Of a stretch of 17,344 nucleotides of DNA, positions 6,378-13,115 are shown piece by piece; position 1 is the stretch's first letter; every line of letters starts with the position of its first letter. The translations under genes and the position numbers were made by a program. The DNA lies in contig CAMHPW010000008.1 in the NCBI GenBank assembly GCA_946187095.1, positions 1 to 17,344 on the forward strand, read 5' to 3'. Under the pieces are notes generated by a model. The model was given only the letters and a program-made list of their open reading frames with translations. It had not been told where the DNA came from and did not search any database. This DNA is from an uncultured Clostridia bacterium. GTDB taxonomy: Bacteria; Bacillota; Clostridia; Oscillospirales; Acutalibacteraceae.

Positions 6378-6412
6378 ATTATGCATTATGAATTATGCAT
6401 TATGAATTATAA
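6378..6412. repeat. Perfect-phase heptamer array ATTATGC/ATTATGA
   Basis: Five heptamers in register: ATTATGC, ATTATGA, ATTATGC, ATTATGA, ATTATAA (6378-6412); the first four make two identical 14-mers. The fabV stop codon (6407-6409, minus strand) lies in the last unit, so the array abuts and overlaps the end of the gene. ATGAATT, the junction word, reappears in reverse complement (AATTCAT) between pilB and pilT. Confidence 0.7.
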
Positions 6413-7561
6413 ATCAACGTCTTTTTCGTAGTCGATGGAGGGGACGTTGAAGCCGAACAGCTTGTAGAAATCGTCATTATAGCCCTCAAGGTCTGCATGG
6501 GTGGGGAGGTTTTCGGTGGAGATGTCGCTCCAGAGTGTGTTGACGGCAGTTTGTACATTGTCTGCCATTTCCCGGTCGTCCATTCTGATGCGGCAGGGTT
6601 CATCGGTTTCAGCGTAATTTCTCGTCAGCTTGGTATTGAAAAGACGGCACATCTGCCCGATACAGCCTTCGTGAACGCCCTGTTCCTTCATTACTTTATA
6701 AAGTATGGAAATATAAAGCGGTACGATAGGGATCGCCGCACTTGACTGCGTGACAAGGGCTTTGTTCACGGAAATATAGGCTTTGATGCCGTCATCGGCA
6801 TTGGTGATGGCTTTTGCCGTTTCAAAGAGATGATCCTTTGCCTTTCCGATAGAGCCGTCCGCATACATCGGATGGGTGATCTCAGGACCGATATAGGAAT
6901 AGGCTACCGTCACGGCATTGTCTTCGATGGCATCAGCGGCTTTCAGGGCTTTGATCCATTCCGCCCAGTCTTCGCCGCCCATGACTTTTACAGTAGCCTG
7001 TATTTCATCTTCTGTGGCAGGTTCAACGGTGATGTCACTGACAGTGTTATTCTTCAGGTCAATGGTCTTGTTGGTGTAAGGCTCTCCCACAGTTTTCAGT
7101 ACGGAACTGTAAACTGTGCCGTCAGCCATTGTTCTTCTGGGGGCGGCAAGGCTGTATACGACCAGATCGACTTTGCCCAAGTCGTTTTTGATGATATCGA
7201 TCACTTTATCCTTGATTCCCTGTGAATAAGCATCACCATTCACACTTTTGGCATAAAGTCCGTCAGCCTTGGCGAATTCTTCAAAGGCGGCTGTATTGTA
7301 CCAGCCTGCACTTGCCGTTCTCGAACCGTTTGCAGGCTTGTCGAAGATCACGCCCAATGTTGCCGCTCCGAATGAATAGGCGGCAGTGATCCTGGAAGCC
7401 AATCCGTAACCCATTGATGCACCGATGACAAGCACTTTTTTGAAGCCCTCTGCATGACTCTGCGATTTTACATAGTCAATTTCGGATTTCACAAGGGCTT
7501 TGCAGCCTTCGGGATGTGCCGTTGTGCAGATGAATCCTCTGATCTTCGGTTTTACTATCAT
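6407..7561 (-). CDS. fabV: FabV-type trans-2-enoyl-ACP/CoA reductase (NADH)
   Basis: FabV/TER family reductase: it reduces the trans-2 double bond of enoyl-ACP or enoyl-CoA using NADH, the last step of fatty-acid elongation or, in TER members, crotonyl-CoA reduction. The 384-aa product begins MIVKPKIRGFICTTAHPEG, the family signature. It has a Rossmann motif VIGASMGYGLASR, a conserved block GVIFDKPANGSRTASAGWYN, VYSLAAPRR, and the catalytic Tyr-X8-Lys (Tyr233, Lys242) within YADGSIGKAK, which separates FabV from FabI (Tyr-X6-Lys). I chose ATG 7561: AAGGAG (7571-7576) is 9 nt upstream, whereas the ATG at 7570 touches it. The Shine-Dalgarno overlaps the stop of the upstream hydrolase, so the genes are co-translated. 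FabV enzymes tend to resist triclosan. Acyl-ACP versus acyl-CoA specificity cannot be decided from sequence. Confidence 0.95.
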   Translation of the reverse strand: MIVKPKIRGFICTTAHPEGCKALVKSEIDYVKSQSHAEGFKKVLVIGASMGYGLASRITAAYSFGAATLGVIFDKPANGSRTASAGWYNTAAFEEFAKADGLYAKSVNGDAYSQGIKDKVIDIIKNDLGKVDLVVYSLAAPRRTMADGTVYSSVLKTVGEPYTNKTIDLKNNTVSDITVEPATEDEIQATVKVMGGEDWAEWIKALKAADAIEDNAVTVAYSYIGPEITHPMYADGSIGKAKDHLFETAKAITNADDGIKAYISVNKALVTQSSAAIPIVPLYISILYKVMKEQGVHEGCIGQMCRLFNTKLTRNYAETDEPCRIRMDDREMADNVQTAVNTLWSDISTENLPTHADLEGYNDDFYKLFGFNVPSIDYEKDVDL

Positions 7562-7574
7562 AACAAACATCTCC

Positions 7575-8501
7575 TTAAAAATTTTGTTTCATAAAATCAA
7601 TGTACTCTTTCATGAGTTTTCCTGTTTCGCTTGCCTTTGTACCCATGACCGCAAAGGCATGGTATGCACCGCTCATTTCAATGGTCCTGACCGTTCCGCC
7701 TGCATTTTCAATGAGCCTGTCAAGCTCGATGGAATCCGCATACATCGTTTCGCTGTCGCTGCACGTTATGAACGTGGGCGGAAAATCCCTGTAATCGCCG
7801 TATACGGGGGATATCTCATAATTAGCGGGATCATTTTCTCCTGCATAGATATCTTTGATAAGCCCGAATCTTGCATATCGGATGATCTTATCATGATTTG
7901 CATTAACAGACCTGTCCAGTTTGCCGCTCATGTCCATCACGGGCGAATGCACGACAATACTTGACGGCAGGGGAAGTTTTTTTGCTTTCAGCCTTAATGC
8001 AAGGGCAATGCACAATCCGCCGCCTGCACTGTCGCCTGTAAAGGCAATTTTGCTTTCGGGGTGGTTTTCTCTCAGTTTCATATAAACTTTTTCGCATTCA
8101 TTCAATGCCGCAGGATATTTGTTTTCAGGGGAAAGCGAATATTCTATGGAACAGACCGTACAGCCCGATTCGGCGGCAACCATTTCGGCATAACGCCTGT
8201 TATATGAAACGATGCCGATCATGAAAGCACCGCCGTGTATATAGAAAATGATATTTTCACTTGTCTTGTTCTTGGGCACGGTCATTTCGACAGGGATATG
8301 CTCCATTTCTGTCTTTGAAAAGATGATCTGATCGCTTTTGGATTTTTTTTCGGCATCTTCATCAAGACGTTTTCTGATATTGGCAAGACTGTCGGGAGAA
8401 GTGGTATCCGCTTTTTTATAAGCCGATGTGAAAAAGCTGTTGATGCCCTTTACCATGATCTTGGTAAGGGGACTTGTTATTTTTCTCTTTTCGATTGTCA
8501 T
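7575..8501 (-). CDS. Alpha/beta hydrolase, HSL-type esterase/lipase
   Basis: Serine hydrolase of the hormone-sensitive-lipase (alpha/beta hydrolase 3) type, expected to cleave short or medium acyl esters. The 308-aa protein has the oxyanion motif IHGGAF (about 88-93), the nucleophile elbow GDSAGGG with Ser158, and GAYHAF with His281; the acid is probably Asp249 in CSDSETMYADS, where the usual DPLxD reads less typically. There is no signal peptide, so it is cytoplasmic. I chose ATG 8501, with AAGGAG at 8510-8515 and an 8-nt spacer; the GTG at 8522 would overlap the lipoprotein stop and has no site. It lies between a lipoprotein gene (17 nt upstream) and fabV (13 nt downstream), apparently in one operon, which hints at acyl or lipid metabolism, but the natural substrate is unknown. 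Confidence 0.88.
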   Translation of the reverse strand: MTIEKRKITSPLTKIMVKGINSFFTSAYKKADTTSPDSLANIRKRLDEDAEKKSKSDQIIFSKTEMEHIPVEMTVPKNKTSENIIFYIHGGAFMIGIVSYNRRYAEMVAAESGCTVCSIEYSLSPENKYPAALNECEKVYMKLRENHPESKIAFTGDSAGGGLCIALALRLKAKKLPLPSSIVVHSPVMDMSGKLDRSVNANHDKIIRYARFGLIKDIYAGENDPANYEISPVYGDYRDFPPTFITCSDSETMYADSIELDRLIENAGGTVRTIEMSGAYHAFAVMGTKASETGKLMKEYIDFMKQNF

Positions 8502-8518
8502 TTTGTTATCTCCTTGAA

Positions 8519-9247
8519 TCACTTGAGTTCAATATATTCATTTTTGTCATACAGATCATTTTTGAGAGCCTTGTCCGAACCGTCGGCAGTGATATAGATC
8601 TTTTGCAGCATGGTCATGGAATCCGTGAATTCAACTTTCGGGGTAACGTCATAGCAGGGGATGCCCTGAATTTCCGTCAGTGCCGTACCGAAGTCGAATA
8701 CTAATTTGGAAAGGGGATAATCTGTCTGCAGGTCTTTATCTGCAAGACTCCGGAGAGCTTCCGCAGGAGAGATTTTTGCATCGGGATAAAGCTCCTGATA
8801 GTCCTTGTCGGAAGTACAGCCGTTTTCCGTCAGTTTTTCATACTGTCCGAAAAGATTCTTGACCAGGGCAAAACTGCCGTCACATGATACGAGAACATTG
8901 CTGCCGACAAAAATTTTCTTGTCATCCTTTTCTGTGTAGAAATACACGGAATAGTAGGACTTGCCGTAATAGTCAACGGTGCCGAAATAGTATTTTTGAA
9001 AATCTTTGGCACTCTGGGGAAGTTCCAGTTCCGTCATGCTGCACTTGTCGAGCAATTCACAGGCTTCTTCAAAGCTGATGCTTTCATTCGGCGATGAAAC
9101 GGTCTTGTTTTCGTTTTTCTGCACGACATAGGCGGATGCCGTATTGCTTTCGGCAGGCGGAAGGTCATCGGAGACGGCATTGTTTTCGGAACAGCCTCCG
9201 AGTGAAAATACCATTGCTGCCATGAAAAGATATAATATTTTTTTCAT
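8519..9247 (-). CDS. Putative lipoprotein of unknown function
   Basis: I do not recognise the family. The 242-aa product starts MKKILYLFMAAMVFSLGGC, a type II signal peptide with lipobox LGGC and the lipidated cysteine at residue 19, so it should be anchored on the outer face of the membrane. After a Ser/Asn-rich linker (about 20-55) comes a soluble, Tyr-rich and acidic domain with motifs such as GKSYYSVYFYTE and KIYITADGS near the end, which look like beta strands. I chose ATG 9247 because GAAGGAA at 9254-9260 gives a 6-nt spacer and the protein then begins directly with the signal; an ATG at 9265 adds six residues. It is the first gene of the minus-strand operon with the hydrolase and fabV, and is divergent from the pilus operon, so a cell-surface role is possible but unproven. 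Confidence 0.75.
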   Translation of the reverse strand: MKKILYLFMAAMVFSLGGCSENNAVSDDLPPAESNTASAYVVQKNENKTVSSPNESISFEEACELLDKCSMTELELPQSAKDFQKYYFGTVDYYGKSYYSVYFYTEKDDKKIFVGSNVLVSCDGSFALVKNLFGQYEKLTENGCTSDKDYQELYPDAKISPAEALRSLADKDLQTDYPLSKLVFDFGTALTEIQGIPCYDVTPKVEFTDSMTMLQKIYITADGSDKALKNDLYDKNEYIELK

Positions 9248-9280
9248 AAAAAATTCCTTCTTCATTTTTCTGATAGTTAT

Positions 9281-9309
9281 AATTTATCATAAACCGTAGT
9301 TTTTTTCAA
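9281..9309 (-). promoter_or_regulatory. Promoter of the lipoprotein-hydrolase-fabV operon
   Basis: On the minus strand TTGAAA (9309-9304) is followed after 17 bp by TAAATT (9286-9281), preceded by TGA, an extended -10 element. The start would lie about 25 bp before the lipoprotein ATG. The fit is moderate. Confidence 0.5.
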
Positions 9310-9440
9310 TATGTCAGAGAGATTTATTTCAAATTATTGTAAATTATAGACAAAAATAATACAGATATTTGTCATATCAGATGACGGACAGGCGTGACCG
9401 GAGGAAAGAAAGAAATGTCAGATTCGACAGTTTGTATAAT

Positions 9441-9504
9441 AAATCGGATATATTTTTGACGAAAAATACAGTTTTGAGAAAAAATTGACGAAATATCCGG
9501 TTTA
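9441..9504. promoter_or_regulatory. Imperfect inverted repeat AAATCGGATAT/ATATCCGGTTT in the divergent region
   Basis: The arms 9441-9451 and 9494-9504 match as reverse complements at 10 of 11 positions, 42 bp apart. Between them TTGACGAAAAATA and TTGACGAAATAT occur as direct repeats 30 bp apart (9456 and 9486). The site lies about 46 bp upstream of the pil operon -35 box. In the 9266-9655 gap I otherwise see only the two promoters and a 14-codon ORF at 9415-9459. Confidence 0.35.
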
Positions 9505-9549
9505 TTTTACTGCTATATGTACAAATTATGTGTTTTTACAAAATAAACA

Positions 9550-9578
9550 TTGAAGTCTGAATATTTTTGTGATAAGAT
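9550..9578 (+). promoter_or_regulatory. Promoter of the pilus assembly operon
   Basis: TTGAAG (9550-9555) is followed after 17 bp by TAAGAT (9573-9578), and TGA just before it makes an extended -10 element. Transcription would start near 9585, about 70 nt before pilMN. Confidence 0.5.
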
Positions 9579-9655
9579 AATAAAGAGAAATTATAATTAT
9601 CGGGGAATTCCGGTAATTTGTTGCTAAAAAAAATTTTTAAGAGTGTGGTGTGTTT

Positions 9656-11482
9656 ATGAAATCAGTAGCTACTGTTCTGCAAATTACACGTGGTCTTTTG
9701 ATACTGACTCCGTCCGAATATGAAAAATCCGACGGTGGTTTGCAGATTAAATCCAGGAAGGGCGGCTCCGGTGCAGGAACTGTATTCAATGTTCCGCAGG
9801 TGTTTGAACTCAATGATTCACTCAAAGAGCGTCCTTATGAGAAGTCTGAGGAATTGGCGGCTTTTGTAAAACGCTGTGCGGAAAGCGTTCAGATGGAGCT
9901 GGGCGACATATTCATGTGCATCGAGGATGAAGATATCCTCATCACAAAGGAATATAAACACCCTGTTGCAAAAGATAAGCTCCTTCCGACCTTTGCCCGT
10001 GTCGAGGCGGAAAACGTGCTTCATGCAGATGTCGCAAAATATACCGTCCTCAACTTTGAGTACGGTCAGCAGTACGGCAAGGCAAGCAAAAATGAGGATG
10101 TTTCGGCATCTCTCTTTGCAATGAATACAGCTCTGCTGACGGATATCCGTGCCAATTTTGAAGCTGCGGGACTGCATATCGTGAAGATCGCCCCGCCGAT
10201 TGCAGGTATGCTCTATACGGCTAAGATGGATATCAACTCCGCTACAAGAAGTATTGCTCTGTTGAGCGTGGACTATGCGGCTGTCAGACTGGTCATACTC
10301 AGAAACGGTGCCCCCGTGTTCCAGCAGTCCTATTCAAGTATACTTGAAGATATCGTGGAACTGCTCATGCTTGAATTCGGTATGAGCAAGCTCGGTGTGC
10401 TGGAACTGATCCGTGCAGAAGGTCTCGGTGTCTGCAACAAGTGCCATTCCGCACAGACAAGAAAGCAGACCATGACCATGCTTTCCAATGCAGTCGGTGA
10501 GGTTGTCCGCAGTCTGCGTATGGTAATGTCCACGATGCGTATCGATATCGATCTGATCGTTTACAGTGATACTCTTGCAAGGATACCGAATCTTGCGGCT
10601 TACTGCCGTCAGGAAGGTCTGAGTGCTCCCAATGAGAGCGTGATCAGTCTTTTCTCCGGCGGAAAGGTTCCCCCTGTTGCAAGTCAGGCTGCTGCACAGA
10701 ACGGTTATGATGCATCTTCGTTTATTACTCTCAACGGCTTGCTCAATATGCCGATAGGAGAGGCAAACCTGCTCAGAGGAAGCGTCCTTTCTGACGTTGT
10801 GAAGGAAAACAAATCCAAGATAGGCAATTTCGTAGCAGGCGGTCTGGGTGTCATTGCTGCTGCATGGATGGCGATCACGGGCGGCTGGTGGGCAGCCCTG
10901 CAGATCAGGGAAAATACCGACAATGCGACTCTTGAGGAGCCTAAATACAAGAGGGCAGAACAGCTTGTCAATGACGAGAAGGAATATATCAAGAAATTGG
11001 AAGACCTTGCATACGATGTAAGCGTACTTCCGAGAACGGTCATGAAAACGTCCGGTGTAGTCACCCATTTCTATACGGATATCGAAGAACAGGTCGAAAG
11101 TACCTCAGGCATCAGCTTCAACCACAATCAGCAGCAGATATCTACCAGTATCGTTGCAAAGGACTTTGATGCGATCGTGGATTTTAAGTATAAACTCAAT
11201 GACGAGGGCTATTTTCATATCGGTGACAATTTCGTTGCCAATATCCAGAAGCTTCAGGGCAGCAATACGACTACTGAACTGTATGGCTATGCGGGCGGCA
11301 TAATAGTCACTATTACCGAGCAGGCTCAGGCAGAAGGAGCTGCAGAATTTGAAAAAGACCTTGAAGAAAAAGCAATCAAAGATGCACAGAAGGCCGAAGA
11401 GGAAAAGAAAAAGGAAGCAGCTAAACAGTCCTCGGAAACTTCAAAGACCGAAACGAGCCAGTCTTCAAAATCAACGGTATGA
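9656..11482 (+). CDS. pilMN: PilM-PilN fusion protein, type IV pilus alignment complex
   Basis: The 608-aa protein joins two usually separate pilus proteins. Residues 1 to about 365 resemble the cytoplasmic actin-like PilM; NLLRG (371-375) resembles the PilN/GspL motif that docks this domain; one membrane segment covers about 389-411; residues about 412-560 form an extracytoplasmic coiled coil plus ferredoxin-like PilN domain; a Lys/Glu-rich then Ser/Thr-rich tail ends the protein. The architecture is that of GspL in type II secretion, and fused PilMN is known from clostridial pilus loci. The PilM nucleotide motifs look degenerate: the N-terminal GIDIG-type phosphate loop reads LQITRG, and the second strand reads LSVDYA near residue 206. 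It should link PilB in the cytoplasm to PilO outside. The start is uncertain: ATG 9656 is chosen, but GTG 9650 has better spacing from a weak AAGAG. It is the first gene of the operon. Confidence 0.85.
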   Translation: MKSVATVLQITRGLLILTPSEYEKSDGGLQIKSRKGGSGAGTVFNVPQVFELNDSLKERPYEKSEELAAFVKRCAESVQMELGDIFMCIEDEDILITKEYKHPVAKDKLLPTFARVEAENVLHADVAKYTVLNFEYGQQYGKASKNEDVSASLFAMNTALLTDIRANFEAAGLHIVKIAPPIAGMLYTAKMDINSATRSIALLSVDYAAVRLVILRNGAPVFQQSYSSILEDIVELLMLEFGMSKLGVLELIRAEGLGVCNKCHSAQTRKQTMTMLSNAVGEVVRSLRMVMSTMRIDIDLIVYSDTLARIPNLAAYCRQEGLSAPNESVISLFSGGKVPPVASQAAAQNGYDASSFITLNGLLNMPIGEANLLRGSVLSDVVKENKSKIGNFVAGGLGVIAAAWMAITGGWWAALQIRENTDNATLEEPKYKRAEQLVNDEKEYIKKLEDLAYDVSVLPRTVMKTSGVVTHFYTDIEEQVESTSGISFNHNQQQISTSIVAKDFDAIVDFKYKLNDEGYFHIGDNFVANIQKLQGSNTTTELYGYAGGIIVTITEQAQAEGAAEFEKDLEEKAIKDAQKAEEEKKKEAAKQSSETSKTETSQSSKSTV

Positions 11483-11504
11483 TCAAGGACGGAGGTAAAA
11501 ACTT

Positions 11505-12206
11505 ATGAACAAGAAACAACAATCAAAACAGCAGATAACAATACCCGGTTTTGTCTGGGCAATTGCTGTTACTATTATTTTGTGTATCGTATTCATCTTT
11601 GTCGTACAGGCACCGTTCTCAAAGAAGATAGACAAGTACAATGCTGACCATGAATCAGCACAGTCAAAGATCGCAATGTTTGAAGATTATCTTGCCCGTG
11701 CGGAAGAAGTCGAGAAGAAAATTGAAGAAATGAAAGAGCAGTATAATGAAGAAAGCAAAAAGCTCTTTGTCAATGCGACACAGACACCGGATGATATCAG
11801 AAAAATGGTGAATCAGCTCAATATCACACCGAACTCTGTAAGTGTCACGGAAGGTACTGTCGATGGTAAGGGAAGAACATCTTCCACAGGTGATCCGCTT
11901 TATGTTACAAGAGTATCCATCAACTTCGTGGGTACAGAGGCTGACCTGCTTTCAACTTTGGATTATTTTGAACTTGAATCTGACGGTTCGTATTATGTCG
12001 AATCTCTTACTGTGACGGAATTCAAATCATCATCTGCGGCTGCATCCACCGTTTCATCAGCCAAACAGTATAATATATCGCTGTCACTCAGCCTTTACTT
12101 CTTCCCGCCAAAAATTGATGAGGTAAGCACGACTCCTGTTGTTTCAGGCAGTGCGGCGATCGTAAGCGTGGCTTCCGGTTCATCTTCGGCAGCTTCAAAG
12201 TCGTAA
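11505..12206 (+). CDS. pilO: PilO-like pilus assembly protein
   Basis: Bitopic membrane protein that partners PilN in the alignment complex of the pilus machine. The 233-aa protein has the family plan: short basic cytoplasmic start, one membrane segment (about 14-37), a charged coiled coil (about 45-90, ending in a PDDIRKMVNQL helix), then a small extracytoplasmic alpha/beta domain with the VSINFVGTEADLLSTLDYFE pattern typical of PilO/GspM-like folds. A Ser/Val/Ala-rich low-complexity tail (after about 205) is extra and probably reaches into the cell wall. GGAGGT at 11491-11496 sits 8 nt before ATG 11505. It follows pilMN by 22 nt. Sequence conservation in this family is low; the call rests on topology, size and position between pilMN and the peptidase. 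Confidence 0.82.
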   Translation: MNKKQQSKQQITIPGFVWAIAVTIILCIVFIFVVQAPFSKKIDKYNADHESAQSKIAMFEDYLARAEEVEKKIEEMKEQYNEESKKLFVNATQTPDDIRKMVNQLNITPNSVSVTEGTVDGKGRTSSTGDPLYVTRVSINFVGTEADLLSTLDYFELESDGSYYVESLTVTEFKSSSAAASTVSSAKQYNISLSLSLYFFPPKIDEVSTTPVVSGSAAIVSVASGSSSAASKS

Positions 12207-12209
12207 TTT

Positions 12210-13103
12210 ATGAGTATTACGGAATATCTCAATACCGCAGGCGGTATCGTATGGACAGCCGCCTGTGTCCCGCTGGGGATATTGCTGGCATGGCTTGCGG
12301 TATTCGTGATCAACAAAGTCCCTGCCAAGTGGCTCTGTGATTACGGTGAAACACCGTCTGATGAACTGCTCAACGGAAAGAGAGTGTTCTTTCAAAAAGA
12401 GGGCATGATCATGTCCGTGATCTTTGCGGCAGCTTTGGTGATATGCCGCCTTCAGTTCAACAGGGGATTTGACATATATTTTATTGTACTGTCACTGATC
12501 ATGTTCCTTGCAGTCATGATCAGCGTATGCGATATCAAATATACGATCATTCCCGATCAGTTCACGGCGGCAGTGGGAATACTTGGTGCTGCTGTCAGCA
12601 TATATGATATTGCAAGAGGATTTAAGATACTCCATTTTGCATGGTGGTCACCGCTTCTGGGAATCGCAATAGGCGGCGGTGCCATGCTGGTCATAGACCT
12701 TATCGGAATGCTTGTATACAAAAAGGACGGCATCGGCTTCGGAGATGTGAAGCTGTTTGCCGCTGTGGGTGTACTGACAGGCTTTCCGGGAACGATATAT
12801 ACTTTTATCATATCATTGATCACTGCAACGATATGCTTTGTCATTATGATTGCAGTCTCAAAAATCAGAGCAAAAAACAAGAAAACGGATACCGAAACGG
12901 AAACTTTCGAAGTGAAGGAAGAACTTTCTGAAGAGACAGAGGAAATTTCCGAAGTGAAGGAAGAGACTTCCGGAAGCGAAGAAGCAATTTCCGGAAGCTC
13001 CTATCTTGCATTCGGTCCGTATATTGCGGCAGCACTGATGTGCTATGTCATATTTTTGGATACAGTCAATTATCTTGTTAATCTTTATCTTGAACTTTTT
13101 TAA
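12210..13103 (+). CDS. pilD: Prepilin peptidase (A24 aspartic protease) lacking the CxxC domain
   Basis: Integral membrane aspartic peptidase that cuts prepilin leaders after Gly and, in bifunctional members, N-methylates the new N-terminus. The two catalytic aspartates are clear: Asp108 in VCDIKYTIIPD and Asp179 in the GFGDVKL motif. The 297-aa protein has several membrane segments and ends with GPYIAAALM, a family feature. Two oddities: the N-terminal cytoplasmic region (about 30-65) has no CxxC zinc pairs, so the methylase-associated domain is reduced, and residues about 221-264 form an acidic Glu/Thr/Ser-rich insert before the last membrane helices. No Shine-Dalgarno is visible before ATG 12210, 3 nt after the pilO stop, so translation probably depends on coupling. 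Substrate: the prepilin at 5618-6205 and any minor pilins elsewhere. Confidence 0.92.
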   Translation: MSITEYLNTAGGIVWTAACVPLGILLAWLAVFVINKVPAKWLCDYGETPSDELLNGKRVFFQKEGMIMSVIFAAALVICRLQFNRGFDIYFIVLSLIMFLAVMISVCDIKYTIIPDQFTAAVGILGAAVSIYDIARGFKILHFAWWSPLLGIAIGGGAMLVIDLIGMLVYKKDGIGFGDVKLFAAVGVLTGFPGTIYTFIISLITATICFVIMIAVSKIRAKNKKTDTETETFEVKEELSEETEEISEVKEETSGSEEAISGSSYLAFGPYIAAALMCYVIFLDTVNYLVNLYLELF

Positions 13104-13115
13104 ACGGAGGACACC

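Noticed and set aside
6294..6412. CRISPR array
   Set aside because: Units are contiguous 7-mers with no spacers, and no cas genes are present.
9415..9459. 14-codon ORF with GGAGG site (MSDSTVCIINRIYF) as a gene
   Set aside because: The spacing is workable, but it is upstream of the best pil promoter, and nothing supports translation; left as a finding only.
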